DNA from: an uncultured Chloracidobacterium sp. | Lineage (GTDB): Bacteria > Acidobacteriota > Blastocatellia > Pyrinomonadales > Pyrinomonadaceae | Length of the DNA stretch: 56,536 nt | Assembly: GCA_937941715.1 (NCBI GenBank) | Contig: CALDGX010000196.1 | Coordinates: 1-56,536, forward strand | Reading direction: 5' to 3' | Shown here: piece by piece, positions 43,909-51,862 of the stretch | Layout: each line of letters starts with the position of its first letter | Position numbering within the stretch: position 1 is the stretch's first letter | The notes under the pieces: generated by a model | Databases searched by the model: none | Told to the model about the DNA's origin: nothing | Seen by the model: only the letters and a program-made list of their open reading frames with translations | Program-made: the position numbers and the translations under genes

Positions 43909-45318
43909 TCACGGATTTGCGGCAATCGCGGGCTTGAGCAATTCGTATCCCTCGCTCTTCGCGACAAAGGTCGCGGCGGTCACATCGCCCACCACATTCA
44001 GCGTCGTCCGGCACATATCGAGGATACGGTCCACGCCAAGGATAATGGCGATCAACGCGGGGTCGATCCCGATCATGAAGAGTATGCCGATAATGAACGG
44101 TATCGATCCGCTAGGCACGCCGGCCGTTCCGATGCCGCCGAGGATCGCCAGATAGACCACCATCAACTGAAGCGCGATCGTCAACTCGACGCCGGCCAGC
44201 TGTGCCAGAAACAGTACCGTGACCCCTTCGTAAAGTGCTGTCCCGTTTTGGTTTGCTGTCGCTCCGACCGTCAGGACAAAACTGTTGATCTCCTTCGGCA
44301 CGCCTAGATTTTCATGTGTGACCCGCAACGCGGTGGGCAGCGTCGCGTTTGATGACGACGTCGAAAAGGCCGTCAGTGCAACGGTCTCGATCCGCTTGAA
44401 GAAATCGAACGGGCTGATCTTCGACAAAAATCGGATCGAGAGCGAATATACGCCAAATAGATGTATGCCGAGCCCGAGCAGAACGGTCACCACGAACCAA
44501 CCGAGCGAAAACAGCAGTTCAAATCCAAATTGAGCGATGTTGTTAAACAGCAGGCAGGCGACCGCGTACGGTGCCCCCTTCATTATCATATCGATGACCT
44601 TTGCGGTCACGGCAAACAGCGATTCGTTAAATTTAACGAACGGGCCCGATGCGGCCTCGGGCAGGAGCGTGATCGCGATGCCGATGATCAGGGCAAAGAA
44701 CATAATGTGCAGCATGTTCGGGCTGGCACCGGACACCGAGTTGAATACATTGCTCGGGACGATCGTCTTTACCACCTGCATCAATGCCGAATCGGACGCG
44801 GCCGAGTCAGCGGCCTTCTTCTGCGCTTCGGTTGCCGCCGAACCCGCGGTGCTGAATTCGGCCTTGAGCGCGGCGGCCGTTTCCGCACTGATCCGCTCGC
44901 CGGGCCTGATCGTATTCGCGAGCGAAAGCCCGATGACCACCGAAATAGCTGACAGGATCAGCGTGTAGGCAAATGATTTCAACCCGATGCGGCCGAGCTT
45001 TCGGATATCGCCGATGCCGGCGACGCCGACCACGAGCGACGAGAACACGAGCGGGACCACGATCATCAGCAAGAGGTTAAGAAATAGCTGGCCGATCGGG
45101 CGGGTAAAATTCTCAACCGTCCACGATACCCATGGATTTGTGCCGCCCAACGTCCAGTTCATCACCAGGCCGCCGATGACGCCGACCGCGAGACCAATAA
45201 ATATCTTGGTATGGAGCGGCATTCCCTTTGGCCGATCCGGCGTGTGGTCGTCGAGGTCAGTCGAAAGTGCAAGCTCGTATTCGTCGTATTTCAGCGTTTC
45301 ATCGCTCTTATCGGTCAT
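43909..45318 (-). CDS. Dicarboxylate/amino acid:cation symporter, second copy (DAACS)
   Basis: This 469-residue DAACS protein has an acidic cytosolic N-terminus (1-30, rich in Asp/Glu/Tyr). The reentrant motif STSSSNATLPTALRV and the helix-7 GATANQNGTALYEGVTVLFLAQL follow. It differs from its neighbour: the SSxxxLP hairpin reads SSSNATLP (against SSESALP) and the helix-7 motif is NQNGTALYEG (against NLDGTTLYLA), so substrate choice may differ. It also has an Ala-rich insertion at the same place (about 140-180, AETAAALKAEFSTAGSA), shorter than in the neighbour. GGAGAG lies before the ATG at 45318. Confidence 0.9.
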   Translation of the reverse strand: MTDKSDETLKYDEYELALSTDLDDHTPDRPKGMPLHTKIFIGLAVGVIGGLVMNWTLGGTNPWVSWTVENFTRPIGQLFLNLLLMIVVPLVFSSLVVGVAGIGDIRKLGRIGLKSFAYTLILSAISVVIGLSLANTIRPGERISAETAAALKAEFSTAGSAATEAQKKAADSAASDSALMQVVKTIVPSNVFNSVSGASPNMLHIMFFALIIGIAITLLPEAASGPFVKFNESLFAVTAKVIDMIMKGAPYAVACLLFNNIAQFGFELLFSLGWFVVTVLLGLGIHLFGVYSLSIRFLSKISPFDFFKRIETVALTAFSTSSSNATLPTALRVTHENLGVPKEINSFVLTVGATANQNGTALYEGVTVLFLAQLAGVELTIALQLMVVYLAILGGIGTAGVPSGSIPFIIGILFMIGIDPALIAIILGVDRILDMCRTTLNVVGDVTAATFVAKSEGYELLKPAIAANP

Positions 45319-45445
45319 CTTAAAACTCTCCGTAAGTTAATTTGGGCAAATAGTGGGAAGAAGGCTTTTCGAATCAAGGAATGCTGAAATTTTACCAAAA
45401 ATATCGCCCCGCGTGAATTTTTTGATACGATTGGGGAGGATCAAT

Positions 45446-46870
45446 ATGTTCGAATCCATACATTTCAGTTCACATGGCCGGCAGACGACCTCTGCGTCGC
45501 GGCCCGAGGTGCTCGACAAACTGCGGGCGATCGTCGGGGCCGATAATGTGGTGGTCGATCCCGACAAGGTCGAGCCTTACGGAGCGGACGCCGTCAAAGA
45601 GAAATTTCCGCCCGAGGCGGTCGTTTTCCCTGAGTCGACCGAACAAATGACCGCCATTTTGGAGCTCGCCAACGAGTATCTTTTTCCGGTGACGGCTCGC
45701 GGCGGCGGCGTCGGATACACGGGCGGGGCCGTGCCGGTCGACGGCGGCATCGTCATCGGTACCGACCGGATGAACAAGATCATCGAGATCAACGTCGATG
45801 ACCTCTATGCCGTCTGCCAGCCCGGCATCACGACATACGCCCTGCAGCAGGCGGTCGAAGAGCATGGCCTGATGTTCGCGCCCGATCCGGCCAGTTATAA
45901 GGACAGCTTTATCGGCGGCAATATCGCCGAGAATGCCGGCGGTATGCGTACCCCCAAGTACGGCGTGACCAAGCATCACGTCCTCGGGCTCGAGGTGGTC
46001 ACCGCGACCGGTGAGGTCATCCGAACCGGCGGCAAAACTGTCAAGAACGTCGTCGGCTTTGACCTGACGGGTCTGATGTGCGGCAGCGAGGGAATGCTCG
46101 GGATCATCACCGAAGCGACGCTCAAGCTGCTGCCGATGCCCGAGGCGACCTCGACCGTGCGGGCCAATTTTCATTCGATGGAGGCCGCCTGCAAGGTCCT
46201 GACCAAATTTACGCCTGAGGGCCTGTTGCCGATGGCGATGGAGGTCATCGACAAATACTGCGTCGCCGCCGTCGAGGAGAATTTTGCCTTCGGTCTGTCG
46301 CCCGACGCCGAAGCGATCCTGCTCGTCGCCGTTGACGGCTCACGCGAGGAGGTCGAGCGCAACGCCGTGACCATCGAACGCATCATCGGCGAAAACGGCG
46401 GCTTTGACATCCTGCGTGCCCGTTCAAAAGAGGAGGAAGACAAGCTGTGGGACGTCCGCCGGGCGATCAGCCCGAGCCTGATGAAATACGGAACGCTGAA
46501 GATCAATGAGGACGTCGTAGTTCCGCGTTCAAAGGTGCCTGAGCTTGTCGCGCGTATCGAGGAGATCGGCAAGAAACACAACACGTTTGTAGCCAATTTC
46601 GGCCACGCCGGCGACGGTAATATCCACGTCAATTTTGTGATCGACCGCGAAGACCCCGATCAGATCGCCCGTGCCCGTCTGTGTGTCGCCGAGACATTTC
46701 AACTATCAGTGAACCTGGGCGGCACCATTTCGGGCGAGCACGGCATCGGCTACGTTAAATCAGCCTATATGGACTATGCTCTCGACCGTTCCACGATCGA
46801 GGTCATGAAGGGTATCAAAAAGGTATTTGACCCGAACGGCATCCTGAATCCCGGAAAAATGTTTGTCTGA
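45446..46870 (+). CDS. FAD-linked oxidase, GlcD-like
   Basis: The 474-residue protein has the FAD-binding type 4 pattern: VVFPESTEQMTAILELANEYLFPVTARGGGVGYTGGAV, GGNIAENAGGMRTPKYGVTKHHVLGLEVV, and the C-terminal cap with FGHAGDGNIHVNF and GTISGEHGIGYVKSAYM. This is the GlcD/D-lactate dehydrogenase type that oxidises 2-hydroxy acids such as glycolate or D-lactate. GlcE and GlcF are not adjacent, so it may act alone or with distant partners. Start is ATG 45446 behind GGGGAGGA (45433-45440); the 31 codons that open before it are not family-like. A LarA-like protein encoded elsewhere in the window could supply D-lactate; that is speculation. Confidence 0.93.
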   Translation: MFESIHFSSHGRQTTSASRPEVLDKLRAIVGADNVVVDPDKVEPYGADAVKEKFPPEAVVFPESTEQMTAILELANEYLFPVTARGGGVGYTGGAVPVDGGIVIGTDRMNKIIEINVDDLYAVCQPGITTYALQQAVEEHGLMFAPDPASYKDSFIGGNIAENAGGMRTPKYGVTKHHVLGLEVVTATGEVIRTGGKTVKNVVGFDLTGLMCGSEGMLGIITEATLKLLPMPEATSTVRANFHSMEAACKVLTKFTPEGLLPMAMEVIDKYCVAAVEENFAFGLSPDAEAILLVAVDGSREEVERNAVTIERIIGENGGFDILRARSKEEEDKLWDVRRAISPSLMKYGTLKINEDVVVPRSKVPELVARIEEIGKKHNTFVANFGHAGDGNIHVNFVIDREDPDQIARARLCVAETFQLSVNLGGTISGEHGIGYVKSAYMDYALDRSTIEVMKGIKKVFDPNGILNPGKMFV

Positions 46871-46893
46871 CACAGACCATTTTCGAAACATTT

Positions 46894-47412
46894 ATGATCA
46901 AAAATCTATTTGGCAAACCGTTGCTGCTGGCAATGCTGGTCCTTATCTGCGGCGGGATCGCCGTCCAGGCGCAGAAAAAGACGATCATCCTCGTCCGCCA
47001 TGCCGAAAAAGATGTCTCACCGACGGCTGACAAGGTTGACCCGCCGCTGACTGAGATCGGGCGCCAGCGTGCCGCCCGGCTCGTCACGACCATCAAACGG
47101 TACAAGCCCGGCGCCGTTTACTCGACCAACTTTATCAGGACGCGCGACACAGCGACACCGACCGCACTCTGGCGAAAAAAGCCGGTGACCATCTTTGACC
47201 CCAAAAAGCTGGACGAGTTTGTCGCGGGCGTGATGGCGTCGAAGACAAAGCGGTTTTTGATCGTCGCCCATAATACGACCACGCCGACGCTCGCAAATAT
47301 GTTTATTAAGGAAGAAAAGTACAAGCCGCTCTCGGAGTCGGAATACTCCAAGATGTGGATCATCAAGATCCGCAATGGCAAGGTCAAGAGCTGTGATGTG
47401 ATCGAATATTGA
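46894..47412 (+). CDS. Secreted histidine phosphatase family protein
   Basis: The 172-residue protein has a signal peptide (1-26, ending VQAQ). The histidine phosphatase core follows: LVRHAEK (catalytic His in RHA), STNFIRTRDTA (Arg), and the second catalytic His in VAHNTTTP. In many members this last motif reads GH; here it is AHN. The length is short for a phosphoglycerate mutase and it lacks the insertion of phytases, so it is best called a broad-specificity exported phosphatase of the SixA/PGAM-like type. It follows the GlcD-like gene by 23 bases. Confidence 0.86.
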   Translation: MIKNLFGKPLLLAMLVLICGGIAVQAQKKTIILVRHAEKDVSPTADKVDPPLTEIGRQRAARLVTTIKRYKPGAVYSTNFIRTRDTATPTALWRKKPVTIFDPKKLDEFVAGVMASKTKRFLIVAHNTTTPTLANMFIKEEKYKPLSESEYSKMWIIKIRNGKVKSCDVIEY

Positions 47413-47415
47413 GGG

Positions 47416-47874
47416 TTACAGTCCCAGCCGCGTCTTAAGCCCTTCTTCACCCCAGCGCATTATGGTGTCGTGGTTCCAGCGAAAGAACGGCCCGGCAATA
47501 GGTGCGAGCAGATTCATCCAGGCTTTTGTCGTTCTCACACGCCAGTCGTACCGCACCCGCGTTCGGTCAAGGTTGACCGCCTCAAATTGCCACAGCCCTT
47601 TTCCGTCAAGCTCGCCGAAAGCTCGCGCTTCGATCAGCTTGTGCTTATCGACGCGCACGACCTCGCTGTCAAACTCAAGTCTGTAGGGCAATGCGCTGCG
47701 CCAAACGGTACGGCGGATCGAGCCGACGCCGCTCTCGTCGCCCTTTTTGAGCTCGCTGACGCTGAGTACGCCTTTCCACCATTCGGGCCATGCGTCTACG
47801 TTCTCGATCGTTTCCCAGACCCTTTCGACGGAGGCGTCAATGTTCCATATCGTGACGAATTGATAATCGCTCAT
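47416..47874 (-). CDS. SRPBCC/polyketide cyclase-type lipid-binding protein
   Basis: The 152-residue protein has the START-like SRPBCC fold pattern: FVTIWNIDASVERVWETIENVDAWPEWWKGVLSVSEL at the start, beta-strands IRRTVWRSALPYRLEFDSEVVRV, and a long C-terminal helix (NLLAPIAGPFFRWNHDTIMRWGEEGLKTRL). These proteins bind hydrophobic ligands in a deep cavity. No ligand can be named. It converges with the histidine phosphatase gene and is separated by a terminator from the VWA genes. Confidence 0.88.
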   Translation of the reverse strand: MSDYQFVTIWNIDASVERVWETIENVDAWPEWWKGVLSVSELKKGDESGVGSIRRTVWRSALPYRLEFDSEVVRVDKHKLIEARAFGELDGKGLWQFEAVNLDRTRVRYDWRVRTTKAWMNLLAPIAGPFFRWNHDTIMRWGEEGLKTRLGL

Positions 47875-47877
47875 ATG

Positions 47878-47908
47878 AAAAGAGAGGTGGTATCAAACAG
47901 CACCTCTC
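47878..47908 (-). terminator. Terminator after the VWA operon
   Basis: GAGAGGTG (47882-47889) and CACCTCTC (47901-47908) pair exactly around an 11-base loop. On the minus strand TTTTC follows. It lies 30 bases after the stop codon of the VWA gene at 47939 and before the SRPBCC start. Confidence 0.7.
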
Positions 47909-47938
47909 ACACTTAGGCCTCAAATCCCGCATTATGGT

Positions 47939-49018
47939 TTATTTCTTTGCAGCCGTTTTAGCAAAATATCCCTGCCGGTGGGTCACCTTGACCTTATCTT
48001 TGACAAGCAGCTGATTGGTCAACTGGATCTCGATCTTGCGGTACGATCCGTCGCGTTTCTGGTCAGACGGTTCGTAGGCGATCAGGTACTGCGAACGCAT
48101 CTCTTCCTGGATCTGCTTGAAAGCATCGCGAAGTTCGCGCTCGTCCCGCGGAAAATATGCCCGGCCGCCGGTCCGCTCAGATATCTTGTTGAGCGACCCC
48201 TTGTCCACGCCGCTGTAAAAATTATCGCCGATGCCGACCGAGTAGATGATCGCCTCGGCCTTGAGTGCGGCCTGAACTGCATCATCGAGCTTTTTGCGTC
48301 CCGAGGTATTCATTCCATCCGATAGCAGGATGATCGCCCGCCGCGTTTTTTCGGGTGCCGGCCCGAGCACCTCGTCCGATGTGACCCAAATGGCGTCCCA
48401 GATTGCGGTCGAACCCGCGACCATCTGATTGTCGCCCGAGATCGGCGGAGTTCCGGCGATAACGCCGCCGCCGACATAGCCCGATGGCGGAACGAACTGG
48501 ACGCGGTCGACCGCCCGCCGCAGCCGCGTGAGATTGTTGGTCATTCCCTGCTCGAGCGTCGTCTCGCCGGTAAATGAGATGATCGACACCTCGTCCATTT
48601 TCGGTCGGACGACCGACTCGATGAACGAGATCGCCGCAGCCTTTTCTTCGGGCAATGTCCGCTCCTGCGAGATGCTCGTGTCGATGACGATCGCCAGGCT
48701 CAGCGGCAGATCGACCTGGCGTGAAAATGCCACGATCTCTTGTGGGGTGCCATTCTCCAAAATACGAACATCGGCCTGCCTGAGGTCGGTCAACAGCCGC
48801 CGGTTGCGGTCCTGTGCGGTAAAGAGTACGTTGACGACCTCGGTGTCGATCTTGATGATCTCGTCATCCTCGGCCGGCGTCGGGGTCGGTGTCGGCGTAG
48901 CCCTAACGGTGCCGGGCGCATCGGCCTGTTGAGCCGAAACGAAATTTACGCCGACGGCCGAGACGGCCGCGAGTGCGAGCATCGTAATGGTGAGAATGGC
49001 GTTGCGCCTAATGGTCAT
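47939..49018 (-). CDS. Secreted VWA-domain protein (acidobacterial VWFA-related)
   Basis: The 359-residue protein has a signal peptide (1-30), a Thr/Pro repeat (TPTPTPTP, 41-48), then an N-terminal strand region VVNVLFTAQDRNRRLLTDLRQADVRILENGTPQEIVAFSRQ. A von Willebrand A domain follows with the metal site DTSIS (113-117) and further on DGMNTSGRKKLDDAV. This is the pattern of the acidobacterial VWFA-related domain (TIGR03436-like), common and multi-copy in that phylum, with unknown ligand. GGAG precedes the ATG. It follows the sister gene by 19 bases on the same strand, so they are one operon. Confidence 0.9.
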   Translation of the reverse strand: MTIRRNAILTITMLALAAVSAVGVNFVSAQQADAPGTVRATPTPTPTPAEDDEIIKIDTEVVNVLFTAQDRNRRLLTDLRQADVRILENGTPQEIVAFSRQVDLPLSLAIVIDTSISQERTLPEEKAAAISFIESVVRPKMDEVSIISFTGETTLEQGMTNNLTRLRRAVDRVQFVPPSGYVGGGVIAGTPPISGDNQMVAGSTAIWDAIWVTSDEVLGPAPEKTRRAIILLSDGMNTSGRKKLDDAVQAALKAEAIIYSVGIGDNFYSGVDKGSLNKISERTGGRAYFPRDERELRDAFKQIQEEMRSQYLIAYEPSDQKRDGSYRKIEIQLTNQLLVKDKVKVTHRQGYFAKTAAKK

Positions 49019-49037
49019 CTTGGAACTCCCGCAAAAA

Positions 49038-50027
49038 CTACTTCAGGCTGTCCTTAACTGCGCGATAACTGGTCTTGGTCCTGATCTTCAGGTCCTTGCC
49101 GCGGTCCTTGTCGGCAAACCGGACCTCGATCTTGCGGTCCTTGCCGTCATAATTCTGATTGGCCGGCCGGTACGTGATGATGTACTGCGAACGAAGTTCC
49201 TCGGAGATCTTTTTGAACGCCCGTTCGAGTTCGAGCATATCGCCGGTAAAGAAAGCCTCGCCCCCCGTTTCTTCGCACAGTTGGGTCAGGTACTTGTCGC
49301 CCTTGTCCTTGACGGTTCCGGCCTCGACGCCGGGCACCGTGCCCAGAAAGCCTGCCTTGGTAGAGATGCCGAAGATCGTGGTTTCGGTTCGCTGCGCAAT
49401 GTCGATCGCGTCCTTGAGCTCGGCCCGGCTAAACGTATCGTCGCCGTCCGTAATGAGCACGATCACGCGGCGGCCCGGCACGTTGCGGAGCTTTTCATCC
49501 GAAAACTGCCACACGGCGTCGTACAGCGACGTCTGCGAACCGACCTTGCTGACCTTATCGACCGCACGGTCGAGGAGGTCGAGCTTGTCCGTAAAATCCT
49601 GCCGCAGCGTGACCTCGTGATCAAAGGTCATAAACGCCGCCTTATCTTTACGAAGACGCGTCACCGTGTAAATGAAATTCTTTGCCGCCTCTTTCGAAAA
49701 CCCGATCTTGCCGGCGGTCGACGGCGACGTGTCCATCAGGACGCCGACAAATACCGGCGGATTGGTCTTTTCGTCCGAAAAGAAAGTGACCTCTTGCTGG
49801 ACACCATCCTCAAAGACCTGAAAATCACCGCGTGTAAAGCCCGTCACCAGCTTATTTTTCTGCAGGACCGTCACCGGCAGGCGAACCTCGAAGATCTTGG
49901 TCACGCCGGGATCGTCCGAAGGGTTAACGGGCGGCGTCGGCGTCGGGGTCTGGGCCCGGACATCCATGATCGCCGCAAATGACAAAATGAGGGCTGCCAA
50001 CAAAATGAAGCGGTAGTTTGATCTCAT
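49038..50027 (-). CDS. Secreted VWA-domain protein, paralogue
   Basis: About 329 residues with a signal peptide (1-25, ending DVRAQ), a short Thr/Pro-rich linker (TPTPTPP), and the same two-part layout as its neighbour. The region LPVTVLQKNKLVTGFTRGDFQVFEDGVQQEVTFF leads into the VWA domain, with the metal site DTSPS (99-103) and ITDGDDTFSRAELKDAI. The pair arose by duplication, but identity is moderate, so it is old. I start at ATG 50027, where the signal peptide begins; the frame opens further upstream to 50120 without a start signal. A promoter-like TATACT lies at 50111-50116. Confidence 0.9.
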   Translation of the reverse strand: MRSNYRFILLAALILSFAAIMDVRAQTPTPTPPVNPSDDPGVTKIFEVRLPVTVLQKNKLVTGFTRGDFQVFEDGVQQEVTFFSDEKTNPPVFVGVLMDTSPSTAGKIGFSKEAAKNFIYTVTRLRKDKAAFMTFDHEVTLRQDFTDKLDLLDRAVDKVSKVGSQTSLYDAVWQFSDEKLRNVPGRRVIVLITDGDDTFSRAELKDAIDIAQRTETTIFGISTKAGFLGTVPGVEAGTVKDKGDKYLTQLCEETGGEAFFTGDMLELERAFKKISEELRSQYIITYRPANQNYDGKDRKIEVRFADKDRGKDLKIRTKTSYRAVKDSLK

Positions 50028-50110
50028 AATCAGCAATGTCGTTTTCACCTTGAAAATACAACGTTTTCGATGCGTCAGAGCGACGTTGTGTTGTCCGGAC
50101 GCAACCCCGA

Positions 50111-50119
50111 AGTATAGCA
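50111..50119 (-). promoter_or_regulatory. Extended -10 promoter for the VWA operon
   Basis: On the minus strand TGCTATACT (TGn plus TATACT) reads from 50119 to 50111, about 85 bases before the VWA start. It has the same TGCTAtaNT form as the aldolase promoter. No good -35 is seen. Confidence 0.35.
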
Positions 50120-50218
50120 AAATTGGGCTCGAACCTCACGCTGTTGAACCGATATTGCTTCCGGCGATTGCACGGCCGACGCCTTTCAAGTAACAATTGG
50201 AATTACGCTTTTAACCAT

Positions 50219-51583
50219 ATGGATCCCAATATTTTCAGAGAGTATGACATTCGCGGTATCGTCGGCCCGCAGCTGACGACCGGCACGGTCGCCACGCTCG
50301 GCAAGGCGATCGGGACATTTTTCAGCCGTAACGGTGCCCGGCGCATCGCGATCGGCTATGACGCGCGTGTCAGTTCGCCGCTGTTTTGCGAACTGCTCAA
50401 ACAGGGGTTCAACGAAACGGGCTGCGACGTCGTATTGATCGGCATGGTGCCGACGCCGGTGCTCTATCACACGGTCTTTACCCGCGATGTGGACGGCGGC
50501 GTGATGATCACGGGCTCGCACAATCCGCCCGATCACAACGGGTTTAAGATATGTCTCGGCAAAGCAACGCTTTTCGGTTCACAGATACAGGAGATCAAAC
50601 AGATCGCTCTGGCGGGCGACTTTGCCTCGGGCGTCGGTTCGGTCGAGCATCTCGACGTGTTGGGCGAATATTGCCGCGATATCGTATCGCGGATCGAGCT
50701 CGGGCCGCGGCCGATCAAGGCGGTCGTCGACGCCGGCAACGGTATGGGCGGCGTGACCGGCGTGCCGGTCTATAAGGAGCTCGGCGTTGAGCTCGTCGAG
50801 CTGTTTACCGAGCCTGATTCGAGCTTTCCAAACCACCATCCGGACCCGACCGTTACCGAAAATCTCAAGGACACGATCGACGCGGTGCGCGCAACCGGTG
50901 CCGACATCGGCATCGCGTTTGACGGCGATGGCGACCGCATCGGCATCGTGGATGAGAACGGCCGGATCATCTGGGGCGACGAGTTGATGGTGCTGCTCTC
51001 GCGGTCGATACTCGCGGCCCGGCCCGGGGCGACGATCATCGCCGAGGTCAAATGTTCGCAAACGCTCTATGACGACATCGCCAAACACGGCGGCAACGGC
51101 ATTATGTGGAAGGCAGGCCACTCGCTGATCAAGGCGAAGATGAAGGAGACCGACGCCGCACTGGCGGGCGAGATGAGCGGCCATATCTTTTTTGCCGACC
51201 GCTTTTACGGGTTTGACGACGCGACCTTTGCCGGTGCCCGCGTGATAGAGATACTGTCAAAGGCCGATAAGCCGCTCTCGGCACTGCTCGCCGATCTGCC
51301 GCCGACATTTTCGACGCCGGAACTGCGTGTCGACTGTTCCGACGATACCAAATTTGACGTTGTCGCCAGGGTTGCCGAGTATTTTGCCCGCGATCACGAG
51401 GTGATCACCATCGACGGGGCCCGCATCATCTTCGAACACGGTTGGGGCCTTGTGCGTGCTTCGAACACACAGGCGATCCTCGTCCTGCGTTTCGAGGCCC
51501 AGTCCGACGAACACCTGGCGAAGATACGCTCGATCGTTGAGACAAAAGTCGACCAATTTATCGCCGAGGCGGAAAAAGGCTAG
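50219..51583 (+). CDS. manB: Phosphomannomutase/phosphoglucomutase
   Basis: The 454-residue enzyme of the alpha-D-phosphohexomutase family interconverts mannose or glucose 1- and 6-phosphates, giving precursors for surface polysaccharide and nucleotide sugars. All four active-site loops are visible: the phosphoserine loop GVMITGSHNPPDHNGFKI, the metal loop FDGDGDRIGIVDENG, the sugar loop GEMSGHIFFADRFYGFDDA and the phosphate loop RASNTQAILVLRFEA. Start is ATG 50219 (MDPNIFREYDIRGIV, the family start); an earlier frame adds 32 unrelated residues. It may serve the polysaccharide cluster at 34.5-41.5 kb. The symbol manB is a best guess. Confidence 0.93.
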   Translation: MDPNIFREYDIRGIVGPQLTTGTVATLGKAIGTFFSRNGARRIAIGYDARVSSPLFCELLKQGFNETGCDVVLIGMVPTPVLYHTVFTRDVDGGVMITGSHNPPDHNGFKICLGKATLFGSQIQEIKQIALAGDFASGVGSVEHLDVLGEYCRDIVSRIELGPRPIKAVVDAGNGMGGVTGVPVYKELGVELVELFTEPDSSFPNHHPDPTVTENLKDTIDAVRATGADIGIAFDGDGDRIGIVDENGRIIWGDELMVLLSRSILAARPGATIIAEVKCSQTLYDDIAKHGGNGIMWKAGHSLIKAKMKETDAALAGEMSGHIFFADRFYGFDDATFAGARVIEILSKADKPLSALLADLPPTFSTPELRVDCSDDTKFDVVARVAEYFARDHEVITIDGARIIFEHGWGLVRASNTQAILVLRFEAQSDEHLAKIRSIVETKVDQFIAEAEKG

Positions 51584-51854
51584 GACGGACCGATCCCTGT
51601 CACCTGCCGCTCACTGAAAATCACTTCTCTGCAGGATACGGTCCAGCTCCCTATTCTGACCGGAAACTCTATTCCTGTCTGGTACTATTGTAGGGGCGTG
51701 TTACAGTCCGATGACGTTGTATTCTGTCGCGTTCGTGATGTCGTTGTCTTCGTCGGTCATTGGACCAACCAGAATACTGAAAAGTTTATCAATAACCCGA
51801 GCTGAGCGATCACGGGCAAGAATCGCAATAAAGAAGGCCTGGCACCTATTTTTC
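51584..51854. other. Boundary region between ordinary chromosome and the Rhs island
   Basis: About 270 bases with no complete gene. On the minus strand a 53-codon open stretch without a start (51701-51862) lies here (separate entry). The base composition changes close to this point, from GC-rich on the left to AT-rich on the right. I see no repeats or tRNA at the border. Confidence 0.5.
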
Positions 51855-51862
51855 TTAATACC
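51701..51862 (-). pseudogene. Possible 3' remnant of a gene cut by the island
   Basis: On the minus strand, a frame without a start codon reads 53 residues including CQAFFIAILARDRSAR and VIDKLFSILVGPMTDEDN, ending at TAA 51703-51701. It overlaps the end of the YCF48-like gene. It looks protein-like (a hydrophobic helix, then an acidic tail) but is short; I do not recognise it. It may be the tail of a gene whose front was replaced by the Rhs module. Chance is a real alternative. Confidence 0.3.
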
